64,000 bases of DNA from Pachyseris speciosa (GCA_016490735.1 JAEMWC010000078.1:1428501-1492500); one strand, 5' to 3'. Shown: positions 27,546-39,840, numbered from the stretch's first letter. Numbers and translations: made by a program. The notes: generated from the letters alone by a model not told the origin.

Positions 27546-28310
27546 GTTGCCCTATTTCCCGGACACCCCTATTTCCGGACACTTTGACTTTACGATTCTG
27601 TATTTCGTTGTAAACATGAAACAAATCCGAACGATAGGTTTCGAAGACTTATTGACTAGTCTGCTTTCGTTTGTTCTTTTCGTGGCCGAGCTATGTTCCG
27701 TTTAGGTGGGAAGATTTAAATTTTTGTTGAGGTAAGTAAAATTTGTTTCTTATTGAATGTGATTTTTACCGCGCGTCGAATTATATCTTTTAAATTGAAC
27801 GGTCTGTTCTCACAAGATGCGGTACAGATTGTATACTTTTTTCGACACAAGTGAAGCTAAAAGAACCAGGTTTTTTATCATCTAAAAACTTTCCGTTTGC
27901 AGGTTCGTGTCTTCCAGCAAGACTACTAAAGAGTTTAATTGCTTTTTTGGTGAGGTGTTCCTAATTCCGGACACCTAACGATAGCCAGCAAACTCATAGG
28001 TATTTTTAAATAAGGAAATTCAAGGAATAGTTGTTGAAAAACAAGTGTGTTGTGATTGATTTTTCCGTTTTGACTGTAAAAGCAAAATCGGTGGTGAAAA
28101 TGCTGATTAACGATTTTTGACTGCAGCACGTCCCATGTGAATCTTGCGAACTCCGCCATTACAAAGAAACCAAAGAGCTTAAAGTGATGAATCCAAACGC
28201 CCTAATTGCTAGCAGTGGAAGCTAAATTGTGGCTAAATTTTTTAGCTCGTTAGTGCTATTTTGAGGTGAGATATTAAAGTTTTGCAAAAAGTGTCCGGAA
28301 ATAGGGCAAC
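27546..28310. repeat. TIR element of ~765 bp without ORF
   Basis: The left end, gttgccctatttcccggaca, is mirrored by gtgtccggaaatagggcaac (28291-28310), one base different. The TIR core ccggacac is repeated just inside the left end and again near 27968. The interior is AT-rich with no transposase, so the element is non-autonomous. Confidence 0.75.
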
Positions 28311-28366
28311 TAACTAATTTTGAAACAACCACATACAAACATAGTTATAGGGCGTCGACAAAACCA

Positions 28367-28435
28367 GGATCGGATCGGATCGGATCGGATCGGATCGGAT
28401 CGGATCGGATCGGATCACGGATCGGATCACGGATT
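28367..28435. repeat. (GGATC)n pentanucleotide array
   Basis: About thirteen ggatc units, the last few interrupted by acggatc. The array is dense in GATC sites. Asp/Pro/Ile/Arg-repeat ORFs over it are artefacts. Confidence 0.95.
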
Positions 28436-28905
28436 GGAAAAAAGTAATAAACAAAAAGTATATTACAATGAACATTGGAGAAATGCTGACATACTGTGAC
28501 ATATTGCGTGACATATTGGAGCTTAGGCCCTACTGAAAGTGAGATTTCCCGACATGTAGTCTCCTTCACGGCTGTCGCCATGGACGAAAGCAAGCGGAAG
28601 GGACGCATTATTTTATCATTCAGTTATGATTTCTTTTTTTAATATCATCTCACGTGTTTATTTACTTTTTCTATATTTGATATTATTTTAGCAAGGGCAA
28701 GAGAAGAGACGAAAAACGAGGTGGGGAGTAACGTTTTTTAGATGTGACGATTGAAGTGTAGTGTACGCGAGCGATTTATTTAGTTAAATCCATGTTGGCT
28801 TCTTCTATGAACTCGCTCAGCTCCTCAAAACTCTTAACCTAAATCGCAATTATTACACGCCAAACGACTTAAATTCCACGCGTACATGGAACTCAGTGAT
28901 GAACA

Positions 28906-29481
28906 GTTAGAGATCGCACAATAATTTTGGCCATCTAGTCGTGAAATCATCACGTATTTTTCGTATTGTAATATTGTGATAATCTTTATTATATAATATA
29001 TTATAAACCACTGTGACCAAAAATATGCTCGTTGATAAATTATTTTATATGGAAAGCGACAAGTATTTTTTCAGCGGCGCGAACCAAAACGGCGTCAGAC
29101 GGGTCGAGCACGTGCGTTGCCATTACAGTCTGAAGGCTTTTGTCTGGGATGTTTCAATTTTAGACTTTAAGACATTTTTTTCGAAAACTTAAGACCATAA
29201 ATCGAATTCTATTCTACACACTGATAAAACTCATTTTAAGAAAATGCCTACCCCTCCGGGTTTTCCTAAAAGCTCCGCTGGCGAATTCGCGCCGCTGAAA
29301 AAATACTTGTCGCTTTCCATATAAAATAATTTATCAACGAGCATATTTTTGGTCACAGTGGTTATAGTGTATAATTATTAAAAGAGCCAAGGGGTTTGTA
29401 AAGATTATTATAATATTACAATACGAAAAATACCTGATGATTTCACAACTAGACGGCCAAAATTATTGCGCGATCTCTAAC
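28906..29481. repeat. foldback element (~576 bp)
   Basis: Arms 28906-29090 and 29290-29481 are inverted copies (gttagagatcgc...gcgatctctaac at the tips; ataaattattttatatggaa against ttccatataaaataatttat inside). A 200-bp centre is unrelated to the arms. No coding capacity. Confidence 0.85.
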
Positions 29482-29509
29482 AAAAAGTAAAAAGTCATGA
29501 TACCACTCG

Positions 29510-29519
29510 AATCAATCAG

Positions 29520-29551
<32 letters not shown>
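29510..29551. repeat. (AATC)n microsatellite
   Basis: About ten aatc units. The Asn/Gln/Ser/Ile-repeat ORF across it is an artefact. Confidence 0.95.
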
Positions 29552-29639
29552 GCCAAACCGAGACCCAGCCCTCTCCCGCGCTTTCTTCCACGAACGAAAG
29601 ATGGCATACACACGATTGTTTCACCATGATCCAGCGATC

Positions 29640-29693
<54 letters not shown>
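29640..29693. repeat. (AAT)n microsatellite
   Basis: Eighteen aat units without interruption. Confidence 0.97.
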
Positions 29694-31005
29694 CGATTTC
29701 ACCTAGATTTTCGTTACGCATTAAAGTGCACATGAATCGAAATTTAAAAGTCAGTTTTTTTCTCCATTATGAAAATTGGTGTTTTAAGAAACATTTCGAG
29801 GGGAAAATAATTTACTAAAAGTTGCAGGAAATTATTTTAAAATGCGGTGAAAGCTAGGCCTTTCTCACTAAAATTCTAGACAAAGAATAGTCATGACGTC
29901 ATTCGTGTGTACTCAGTCGAGTGCATCACTCTGTTTTTGTGAGTTCCGTGGAATGAAAATGTCGTATGACTACCAAGAATAGATTCACTACCGGGGCTGC
30001 CAGCTGCGCAAAACGTCCAGGTTTAAGATTTTTCGCCATCTCAGATATGTTTCACGCTTGAACTTTACACACGAAAGAAGTCACGGAGACCTTTTGGCCG
30101 CGCGCAAAATGTCTCAAATTTCAGGCCACGGCAGGAATTTTTGAACCCCTACAAATGTTGAATCGCTTGTCACAAAAAGGAGGGAAACCGGAAACGACTG
30201 AAAATGGAATGTGGGGATTATAAGCTATCTAAAAGCGTAAAAAAATTGGTAGTTAATTTTCGATTCATGTGCACTTTAAGCTCGGTAACGCGAACCCTTT
30301 CGTTTCCATTCAGGTCATTTTCTTTAGAATTTTATTCGAGTAGAAGCGTGATGCGCTTTTGACTCGAGCCATGTTTGTCAAGCGTGACAGACTGACGTGA
30401 CAGGTCAAAACAAACAGCAATGCACGTGGTCCAAAACATTACACAAAACTTGTCAGTCCAATTTATGTTTAGGGTACATCTAACTATGGTGCATTTGTTT
30501 TGTTTCTCGTTACATTACGTTCTGATTTAAATTTAGAAATTATTGTTCAATTTGTTCCTTCTTTCCGGTCATTTGTTTGCCCGTCAAGGCTCGAGTTATC
30601 GATAGTCGATTGTATTATTATAAAAGTTTTAGAAGATACAGTTTGAGGCAGTTCAATGTTTTCTGACGCCTTCCTTCATATGCGACTACCTCAGGGTCAG
30701 TCGCCTTGGATTTTCCAACTAAATTTAGAATTTGCAAACTTTATCTCATCGGCTTTGAAAAGTTAACTTAAGGTTAACAGAGGACGTTATATAGAAAGAT
30801 AACATTCAACTCTTGGCCTTCTATAAAGGGTTTGCCACGGGGCTGGTATCAGTGGGCTCTCCTAACTCCTCCCCCAACAAAGATAGCTTGTTTGCAATTG
30901 AATATTTCCATCAATCCCGTAGCCAGAGTCTTCAGAACTCTTTGGTCAGCGGTTGGTCGCCAGGAAAGGGAGGTTACGTGGTGTTTCACGCAATGAAAAT
31001 AGAGA
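29694..31005. other. intergenic, nothing recognised
   Basis: Low-complexity AT-rich sequence. cgaaaatt..aaattcgattcatgtgcactttaa-like text occurs at 29725-29760 and inverted near 30250-30275, so 29720-30280 may be another old foldback. No exon is supported. Confidence 0.4.
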
Positions 31006-31228
31006 CCTTCAGATCGGACTACGAGTACGAGATCGAGTACGAGTACGACTTTTTAATTCCTAGTCGCAAGCTTAGATTATGATGTATGACACCAACTCTC
31101 GTTCCTAGAGCCTCATTCTATTCTGTTTAACAACACCGAGGAGCGAGGACTCTGAGTAAGCAACTGTTTTGAAATTTGAAAGTCGTACTCGTACTCAATC
31201 TCGTACTCGTAGTCTGATCTGAAGGTCG
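31006..31228. repeat. small inverted repeat with gagtac arms
   Basis: Arms 31006-31052 (ccttcagatcggactacgag followed by tacgag units) and 31181-31228 are complements. They enclose 130 bases of AT-rich sequence. Confidence 0.75.
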
Positions 31229-31240
31229 CTATTATCATTT

Positions 31241-31796
31241 AAAGTGCTACTACTATCAGAAAATCGCTTGTCTTTTTTCTTCAAATTTCGAAAGTGTGTT
31301 TGCTTAACACCCGAATCGCGAAATTTCAAGCAGAAGACTGTTTACTTTGAGTGCAACTTTTTGATTTAACGGTCCGCCATTACTCACGTTCGTAACTGAC
31401 CGATTAGGCTTCGGATAGCTGGATCTAAGATAAAATGACGTCATATGCGCACTGGTTTAAAATTGCAGTGTGTGAATGCAGGTTATTAAGTATGCAAAAC
31501 ACGAGTTTGAGAGTCTGAAAGCTCAAAATTCCCGTGCTGCATACTAAATCAGCCGGGTTTACACACACTGCATTCTTACTCTTGTGAGCTTTTTACGTCA
31601 TTTCGTCCTCGATCCAGTTCTCGTAAGATTTTGAAGTTAGTAATGGCGGACCGTGAAATTAAAAAGTTGCACTCAAAGTAAACAGTTTTGTGCTTGAAAT
31701 CAAAGCTTGAAATTTCGCGAGTCGGGTGTTAAGGAAACATACTTTCGAAATTTGAAGAAAAAAGACAAGTGATTTTCTGATCGTAGTAGCACTTTA
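31241..31796. repeat. foldback element (~556 bp)
   Basis: The tips aaagtgctactactatcaga and its near complement ending tcgtagtagcacttt bound arms of about 180 bp. A second inner inverted pair surrounds the centre (gcagtgtgtgaatgcagg / cacacactgcattc). It abuts the 31006-31228 repeat. No coding capacity. Confidence 0.85.
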
Positions 31797-32599
31797 AAGG
31801 TTTCATATGGTCATCTACTAACTATGATATGGACGAGTAGAATTGCTCTACCTATCAGAATAATTAATTTGATTTAAGACACCACGTACGCTCGCCTGAA
31901 AGACTTTGGGGACTTCGAAAAAAATTGAACTTTTTAATTGGTTGCCTCATAACAGCTTGCATTGTTTTACCGCAGAAATCCTGGGCTAATCATGCTTCTA
32001 ACAACTCAATCCTGGACTCCAACTCCAACTCAAATTTCAACTCGAACTCGAATCCAACTCGATGGTTCCTTACTCCCCTGGAAGATGAGAGTTTTCCCAA
32101 CACCCGTCAGCAAAGCTTCCTTTCCTAGAATTGCTTCACCGCCTTTTTTGCTGTTCTTTCAGGTTAAATTCGAGGCCATTACTTTCTAACTTCAACAATG
32201 TTTTCTTTAAACAACGTTCGAAGTCCTCTACCAGCTCATTCGCCACGTTATTTTTAACTTGAGAACAACCGATCAGGTTACTCAGTTACTCTCCTTGACT
32301 TTAGACCGAAACAACAATTTTCCAATTTCTCCTCATCAACACAAATCTGGTAAAACTCTCTTATACGCATTGAAAATAAACCCCTCTTTTATTACCTGTA
32401 ACTACTGATATTTTTCCCTTCACTGATGGTATAATGTCGACCATAAGATCACTGATTAGGTTTTTATGATATTAAATTTTAGTGTAGATAAATCATGTAA
32501 ACAGTAATTTTAAAATGTAGATATCTATTTTAAGATTTGACAATGTAAATAATTTTCTCTTTTATCCATAATTATTATTTATTTATTTATTTCTTATTT

Positions 32600-32640
<41 letters not shown>

Positions 32641-34319
32641 TATTATTTATTTATTTTTATAACTCCTAGTATAGTGTATACTGTTTTAGGAGTATACCTA
32701 TTAAAGTACTAAAGTATTAAAGACTGGTGGTTGGCAGGCATTCGTGTTGTCAAGACCTCCTCGATGAAGACCAGCACTTTTTACGTACCTTACAATGTTT
32801 TTAAGGAAAAGTACTTTCTTCAGTACTTTAGCGCAGTAAGCGAGGCTCCAATGCCAAACGAACCTGTGCTCACCTCCACACGCCGCTTCTGCAAATGACA
32901 CAAAAAAATTTACTAAACTCAACGGATTTCTGTAATTAAGCTTACACTTTACTAATTGAACGAATTGCTTCCATCCCGCACAAAAGTCAAAGTAAACTGT
33001 CACCATTCACGAGCAATCTATATCAGGAGTTTTCTAAATGGCCTGGACGCAGAAAGACGCTATGCTAATTATTATTATTATTATTATTATTATTATGCTC
33101 TTAAAAGTGGAACTTTTAAACAATTTTAATGAGAAATGAGAAGCTTTTATGTCTTCTAAATAGTGCCAAAATTTTCTTTTCCTTTGTCAAGGTGTGAGGT
33201 GGGCAGCAATTTCCAATTTCTATTCTCTATTTAATTCTGAAACTTTTAAGGCTATGGTTGGATATCACGGCAAAAAATGTAAACCGGCCTGTAGCAAATA
33301 CTGTAATCTATAATGTGTGTGGGTGCTTGTATACGTGTTTAGTGTATATGTATGTGTGCGTGTGTGTGTGTGTGTGTTGGTGTAATCTAGTTCACTTACA
33401 TGTTAAACTGTTATGAACTTGTGAAATAAAGTTACTCAGGATCTTGTGGTATTAGTGTTGACCAATCAGAACACCAGATTAAGTCCGCGATTGACATTTA
33501 ATTAATTCTGACCAATAGTGATTTTTACGTCCCAAAACAGGAAGTAAAATACGCAATAAACAACGGCTTTGCTGCAGGCGCTTCCTTTTTCCCTTTCCCC
33601 ACGCTCACCTCGCTTCACCTCACCCATTTCCCCAGTCTTCTTGATTTTAGATTATTTGGCTATAAGAGACCATCTAGCTTAAGCTAAACCAGAGCAGGGA
33701 CTACCACAATTTGCAAGCCCCCGTAAGTTCCATAACGCCCTGTTTTTTCCATGCGCGCGGAGCACCATGGTTAAGAAAATAAGGTAACCCATCTGTTCGA
33801 GAAAATTTGGTTATGATGTTATCGTACGACCGACCGACCGTCCTCCCGTACGTGCGCCCCTCAATGTATGTTAAGTAAAATGTCACACTCGAGATAACCC
33901 TGAAAATAAAGAAACAAACAAACTGAAGAAAAGGAGAGAAGAACCTTATTGTTGCTGCCGCGTTTCAATGTTTTTTTAAGCCTCTTCTGTTAATAGTTTT
34001 CGGTTGCACGCTTAAATGTCGCTTTTTCCGCAATTAACATTCTGTTAGTTTTTTCTGCATAATTTTGTCCTTTGTTTAGTTCATTAGTATAAACACTGCT
34101 GCTTTACTTGTAAAATTCACTCACATTTTGTATCTCGGGGAGTCAACGTTTTTTGGAAAATTCTTAGCGTCAGTCGTACGAAATTTGTTCCGTTTCCTTT
34201 AAGCCATACAACGTTTCAATCGCTTTAAGACCGTTCGAATAAAGTTTTAATGTACACAGTGCGTTGGGACATTGGCGTTATGACCCCGACACTTATGATC
34301 TTCTAGCGGTGTCTTAATG
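31797..34319. other. intergenic with microsatellites
   Basis: No exon recognised. It holds (AAT)n at about 32604-32640, (TTA)n at 33067-33097 and an (GT)n tract at 33347-33378. The 101-codon minus ORF at 32701-33006 shows no known domain and was not accepted. Confidence 0.45.
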
Positions 34320-34690
34320 TTATTGAAAGCAAAAACTCAACCTCGAGGGGAAAAAGCCGATCAAATGCATGTACAGGTCTCAAAGTCTGACAGAAAGGTG
34401 TCAAAAACTAGCACACTTTACGCTTCATTGAAAAAGTTAGAAATCGTCGTCCTGAGACTGTAAACAACCCAAGTTTTGCCGTCTGACTTTGATTAATTAT
34501 CGAGTTTTTGTTTGTTTGTTTAAGAATCAGCGTTTGGATGTTTTGGCTGGCTGTGTACGTGTCTCCGAGGGAAATTGCTTTTTAAAAGCTTTAATAAATT
34601 TGATTGAAGCTCCAGTGAAAAAAAGCCGATCAAATGCATGTGCATGTCTCAAGTTGTCAAAAAGCTGTCAAAATGTTAAAAACTTAAACG
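34320..34690 (+). repeat. dispersed repeat related to the 50-62 kb duplication
   Basis: Contains aaaaagccgatcaaatgcat twice (34349 and 34621) and taagaatcagcgtttggatg once. The same blocks, in the same order relative to gtaaacaac...tttcgccgtct, occur at 51380-51560 and 55370-55590. It is therefore a diverged single unit of that family. Confidence 0.65.
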
Positions 34691-35105
34691 CGCTAATCTC
34701 GTACCCAGATCTCCCACGGCCAAGCTAAGGGAGATCTGGGGCGCTTACCATTTACACAAACCATCCGGGTGGAAATTTCAGGTGAAAATATGCAGTGCTG
34801 CAGTTTGCCCAAACACAAAATGGACAAATCACAAAATGTACTTGTATCAACTGGAAAGCTCATAAAGAAAAGAAAAAGTGCGTTGATTAAGCCGATGGCC
34901 TGTAATTTCTGAGATGTTCCAAATGGAATGGTGTGTACCATTTAATTAACCCCTCACGGAAGGGGATCCACCCTCCTATGTCCATAACCCCCGAAATTTT
35001 ACGACATGCGCAGAGTACTTTACCTTGAAAAACTGCTGTTTCCTGAAAACGCGGGCTTCTTTCGTTACTTGTTTACAACGAAAGTTGCGAAAAAAATGTC
35101 AGTCA

Positions 35106-35402
35106 ATGGGGCGAAGAAAATTTATCGGCAGGCAGTTTTCTAGTAAATATCAGCCGGCGAAGAAAATAAAAACAGAAGAGAAAACAAACGAAAACAGTTC
35201 AAGTGTTGGTGGTCAGGTTTCAGCAACAGCAACTCCAGAAAGTGTTTTTATCAAGTTTGCAAGCGAGATTGAGAGGATCGACAAACTCTCTAGTGAATGT
35301 AAACGACTAACCGCAGAAAACACAGGACTGAAAAGGACAATCGAAACGCTTCGAAAAAGTATAGATAAGCGTTGGTTAAGGAAAAAATGGGTGAATGTAT
35401 AA
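35106..35402 (+). CDS. basic coiled-coil ORF inside TIR element, unknown function
   Basis: Ninety-eight codons from the ATG at 35106. A Lys/Arg-rich start (MGRRKFIGRQFSSKY, AKKIKTEEK) is followed by a heptad-patterned helix of about 50 residues (SEIERIDKLSSECKRL, TAENTGLKRTIETLRKS) and a basic tail. No zinc finger or DDE motif is visible. Its position inside the TIRs suggests a transposon accessory protein or the first exon of a transposase whose second part is 36512-37060. Function unknown. Confidence 0.45.
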   Translation: MGRRKFIGRQFSSKYQPAKKIKTEEKTNENSSSVGGQVSATATPESVFIKFASEIERIDKLSSECKRLTAENTGLKRTIETLRKSIDKRWLRKKWVNV

Positions 35403-36511
35403 CTCAAGTCAGTTTTTTAATTGGCATACTTATTATCACGGCTGCTCTGAGTGGGCTTCCAAACACGGAAAATGTAAACACACGCAAATGCAACGGATCT
35501 GTTTTTGACGTGAAACAACTAACCTGCATCAGGCCTGTTTATTCATTTTCAGTGTCGATATAATGCCTTTTAAGGCTTTATAAGCTTAAGGTTAAAGGTT
35601 AAGTTACACTGGGCCACACAACGAGCATTCATTGACATTTGAGTAAAACAACGTTGAATATTTAATAATGTCACGAAGAAAAGCCACGGAACTTGTGAAA
35701 ATCCTTTGTACATTTTTGCGGGTAGCTAGCGGGGTGAAAAACGTTAGTGCATTCTCCTTAAAAGGGGGTAAAAGAAGAAACTTTTACTTTAGAAATACTG
35801 AAAGAGACGCCTTAAAACTTACTACAAAGTATGTTTAATTGACCGCTGTAACAGGTCTTGTTATAATTTCGCAGCTGTTAATCCCGTGTTAATTCGGTCT
35901 GGTGAATTGTGCATCCAGACTTTGCTTTTATTTTGGACACTAAATAATGTAGCAGAGCTGAAAGAAACAAACCATTTTAGATATATGCCAACACAAAAAT
36001 TCAGTTATCCTAAAGAAACATTACCCAATGGTAAAAAACACACATTAAAAACACTTTAAATGGCACAGTATCCGACCTTGTGCGGACCGCTGAGGGGTCA
36101 GCCTATGCGATCAAAATTACCGCGAGCTACATCGCGAGGTACCGAGAATATTCAAGTTTTTGTCGTCCTTCTTATGTCGAGTTCAATCTAGTTTTAATTC
36201 TTCGACTTTTCGTACCTTTCTCTAGTTAAATTTAAGCTTTGGTACATGTAAGATTTTGAGTTCAAGTGGACAAAACTCTTACTGAGAAAACTGTGTAAAT
36301 ACCTTTCCACTTGACAAAAAAACACCAATGTTCTCGACAGTAATAAAAAAAATAACATCACAGGTGTAAATGAAAACACAATCAATAAATAAAGTGCCAA
36401 CATCTAAATGTAGAACTGAGAGTTTAAGGTTCAGACTTTTCAAAATATGAATTAAATGAAATAATTTGTTTTCAAAGCCACATGTCAATAATTTTTTTGT
36501 GACTTTTTCCC

Positions 36512-37060
36512 TTGTTTTCAGTATTTCTATGGAGAAGGAACGGTAATTTGAAGAAAGAGACTCTGACCCTACAAAAACAAGTTACAAAACAAGACAAATG
36601 TTTGAAGACCACGTCCTTGAAGAAAAACAACATCACCAAAAAACTAATGGGGACAAAATCCGTTGCAACAAAACTAAAAAACCAACTCAAGCAAAAAGAA
36701 TTTTTAAACAGTTATTCCCTTGTGGATACATTTGCCAATGGCAAAAATGGAGCAAATCATAGGAGTATAATGTTCATGGCTTGCACTAGATATTTACAAC
36801 ATGCATGTTGGTTATCTAACCAAAAGGCACCAATTGCATTACATTTAATTTTCAGTATTTTATTTAATTGTAGTCCCCCTACAAATCTGATTGTTTCCCC
36901 AACTACTTTGTCAGACTGGAATGTTTTTTTAGGGGAGGCAGACAAATTAATTCTGTGTAAAAGGTTTGCAAACAGCAAATATGAACCCATGGTCCCAGTT
37001 TCAGTAGGCAGAAATCACATGACTCATGCTACAAGAAAACCTGAGTATCAAGATGTGTGA
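36512..37060 (+). CDS. ORF inside TIR element, possible transposase N-terminal exon
   Basis: 182 codons open from 36512, where the start is not an ATG-led consensus and may be an exon edge after a T-rich tract with acceptor-like ttttcag. A Lys/Thr/Gln-rich helix (KKETLTLQKQVTKQDKCLK, KLKNQLKQKEF) precedes RSIMFMACTRYL, IALHLIFSILF and SPTTLSDWNVFLGEADKL. The layout of coiled coil, then helix, then 'xPSxxTxxxW' recalls unclassified cnidarian transposon proteins, but no catalytic triad is seen. It ends at a TGA (37058-37060). Confidence 0.45.
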   Translation: MFSVFLWRRNGNLKKETLTLQKQVTKQDKCLKTTSLKKNNITKKLMGTKSVATKLKNQLKQKEFLNSYSLVDTFANGKNGANHRSIMFMACTRYLQHACWLSNQKAPIALHLIFSILFNCSPPTNLIVSPTTLSDWNVFLGEADKLILCKRFANSKYEPMVPVSVGRNHMTHATRKPEYQDV

Positions 37061-37333
37061 GAAAATGTTGTCATCAAGTCATCAAAGGACTCACTTTTCT
37101 TTCATTGAAATACAGCAAATCACACACAGCCTATGTTTACTGTTAGTAGCACAAGCCCTTGATAGTTTAAGTGAATATTTGAGGATAAATTATCCTAATT
37201 AAACCAGGGATATTGTCTTTAGGTGCTGTTTTCGAAGATTGTTTGGTGTAGGATAAATGAAATGCACCTAACAAAAGTTTGGTATCGATCATTCTTTATT
37301 ATAAAAGCCCAAAGGGTAATTTTAGTGACCGGA

Positions 37334-37336
<3 letters not shown>

Positions 37337-37404
<68 letters not shown>

Positions 37405-37470
37405 GTATTTATATAGCGCCTATACTTTCCAGTGCTAAGCGCTTTACAATGCTTCAAAAAGATCGGTTAA
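37337..37470 (+). repeat. (AAT)n followed by SINE-like tail
   Basis: Twenty-two aat units, then aaagtatttatatagcgcct and ctaagcgctttacaa. A related block lies in reverse at 62655-62740 next to another AT-triplet tract. The agcgc / gcgctt core next to (AAT)n marks a common SINE/LINE tail type. Confidence 0.7.
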
Positions 37471-39406
37471 AAAGTAAAAGTCTAAAAATCATTACATATA
37501 TAAGTACATAATCACAAAATACAAAATGAAAACCTAAGATAGTTCATAAACTCGCTTAAAAAGAAAGGACTTCAATTTGGATTTGAACCTATTTACATCA
37601 TTGATCGATCTAATGTCTAATGTTTTAGCCCTTAAGTGTAAAGTAAAGGAAAAAAGAGTTATTTATTTCAAGTGAAATTAACCAAAAAAATGGACACAGC
37701 TTTCAAATATTCAGGCTTTAATTGTGAAGTTGATGTCAGTTGTAAATAGTAGCAGGTACCAGAAACTGGGAACAATTTTACTTGGTGTTACCAGTATTAA
37801 GAATTAAATGCTTGACAATTAATTAACAGTATGTATTTTTTAAGGTGCAGGATGGTAGATTTATGCACAAAATTGTCATTGGTTTCCCTGTGGGGTCGAC
37901 CCCTGGGCTAACCAGGGGGATTGTAAAATCAGTCGAGCAAACTTCAGGAATTTCCTGGCGCGGGGGGGGGGGGGGGGAGTCGGGGAATCTCTGAAGACAA
38001 AGTCCCCTGGGTGAGCTGTCTTTCAGTTGAAAATCCCTGTAACATCCTTTTCAAACTTAAGAATTTCCCCACCCCCTAATCTTTGATCATAAAGCAATGT
38101 CAAGATTTTCCCCTACCCTCGGCCAAAGAATTCCATCCATCTCCTTGCATCCCCCACATATTTCCCTGGTAGGTCCGGGGTAGACCCACGGGGAAGCCGA
38201 TGACATGTGCATTATTACCTGCTAAAGCATCAAACATAATTTAGTCCCGTACATTGACTGTCCTAAAACAAAGATAGTAATAATTATTGTGTTCTAAAAA
38301 ACACAATATAAGTTAGCTCCACAGAAGACGAACGAGGTTTCAGAGATCCCCTTAGCTTGCTGAAGTATTGAGCTGGCATTAAAAAAACAACAAACAAAAT
38401 TAAAATAAAAAAAACAACAACAAACAAATAAAGGATAGTGAAATTTACATAAGCTTAAGCTTTTCATTCTGAGTTTAATTGTCTAAGAGCATGACAATAA
38501 CAGTAATGATATACACTGGTAAGCCATGAAGAGCAGGTTGCAGCAAGTAGTTGATGAATCGAAATTGCCACATTGTTTTACCAAAGTACAAAATGTGGAA
38601 CCTCGGTGACCGATTTGGTTCATAAAACTAAATTCTATATACAATGCTCAAGGTTCACTGGTTTCCGATTTTTATTGTGTTTACCATTACAACAATTTCA
38701 GAAGTGTTAAGTTTTAGTATTTTGTATTGTATTATTAGTGTTAAGTACGTCATCAAGGTTTGAAAAACTCTTTCCGTACCTTGCCTGCTCTCTTCAGTTG
38801 CCTTCCCTCAATTCGAACAGCTCTCCAACCCAGCATGAGACGATTCTTGACGACTTCGAGCGCGCGTGAATAATAATGAAATAACTTCACAGGGACACAA
38901 CGCAGGACTCCTAAAGTTGACCCACTGACAAACTGAATGACTGATCTTAAACTTAACCGTCGCGAAATTTTTTTTAACCAGCAACGCACCGAACAGTGCG
39001 CATTCAACTAAATAAAATAGGCACTGTATAAACTTCGGGGAAAAAAATCGAAATAGAAAACGGTAGATATTTCGATCATATACCATTCTTTAACCTTGCC
39101 TTTGACGGTGGCTGAAACTTCGCGTTTTAAAAAGATATTAAACAACAAAGTCCCCATAGCATTCTTGTTGACTTGACCGGCCATTACCCGTGTCCGTACT
39201 GCGCATGTCTCTAATTTCTGTCTTTTGGCGCATCGCATTCATTCCGTGAGGGGTAAATTATTTCCCAACCAAAATTTCCGGGATTTCCGTGTAAATGGTA
39301 AGGACCCTTGGTAAAGTTCGAATTTGGAGCATGCTCAGTAAGATTCAGGCCGACATACGGGCCTCACTATAACTACGCATGCTCGTCCTTATTTTGTTTA
39401 TGCATT

Positions 39407-39496
39407 CTCGACCCCAGACCTCTTCTCGGGCTCCGCGCCTCGAAGGCTCTCTTCTCTCCCTTAGTCATGCGCAGAAGAGAAGAGCTCTGGGGTCGA
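39407..39496. repeat. imperfect hairpin
   Basis: tcgaccccagacctcttctc at the left is mirrored by gagaagagctctggggtcga at the right, around a ctccgcgcctcgaagg centre. It lies immediately upstream of the RecQ-like fragment. Confidence 0.65.
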
Positions 39497-39522
39497 AATT
39501 GTTGTTTATGAGGAAAAGATAA

Positions 39523-39840
39523 ATGGACTTCGAGAGCGCTTTTCAATCGGTTTTGCCGTCCAGAGGAGAGGAAAACTTCAAAATCAAACCAAAGCTAAAA
39601 GAGGCAATACAGGAGGTTGTTGTCAGCGGCCGAGATTGGTTAATTATTCTCCCAACTGGTACGGTAAATCGCTAATTTATCAAGTGCTTTCTTCACATTA
39701 CGATCATCTCGCTGCAAAGAAGAAATGAAAGGACAAGTCAATTGTAATTGTGGTTTCGCCGCTTAACCCTATGATCGACAATCATAAATAACTTTGACTC
39801 AGTAGGAGTGTCTTGTGCAAGGATAAATGTTTCCGGGAGC
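39523..39840 (+). pseudogene. RecQ-like DEAD/H helicase N-terminal fragment
   Basis: ATG at 39523 opens MDFESAFQSVLPSRG, then KPKLKEAIQEVVVSGRDW and LIILPTGT. The frame then shifts inside the Walker A motif (one base short) and continues as LIYQVLSSHYDHLAAKK, and later SIVIVVSPLNPM (motif Ia). The Q-like region, broken motif I and motif Ia appear in RecQ order. Nothing downstream of motif Ia remains, because the paired TIR elements begin at 40200. It is a dead fragment. Confidence 0.72.

Larger units (their letters stand above)
34744..39302 (+). mobile_element. 4.56-kb TIR DNA transposon, family not recognised
   Basis: The termini are cttaccatttacac (34744-34757) and its exact complement at 39289-39302. 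A second matched block, taacccctcacggaa (left ~34947, right ~39242-39257), shows that the inverted ends extend over 200 bp with indels. Between them lie two plus-strand ORFs: a basic coiled-coil protein (35106-35402) and a 182-codon ORF with a helical region (36512-37060). An (AAT)n-linked SINE-like piece (37337-37470) and a poly-G tract (~37962-37976) are later additions. The flanks (ggggcgct / aggaccct) match at 5 of 8 positions, so an 8-bp target duplication is possible but unproven. Confidence 0.7.

Noticed and set aside
32701..33006. 101-codon minus-strand ORF
   Set aside because: No recognisable motif, no splice support and surrounded by microsatellites; probably chance.
35025..35105. 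Upstream extension of the coiled-coil ORF
   Set aside because: Begins at a TTG, not ATG; the ATG at 35106 gives the basic N-terminus and is the simpler start.
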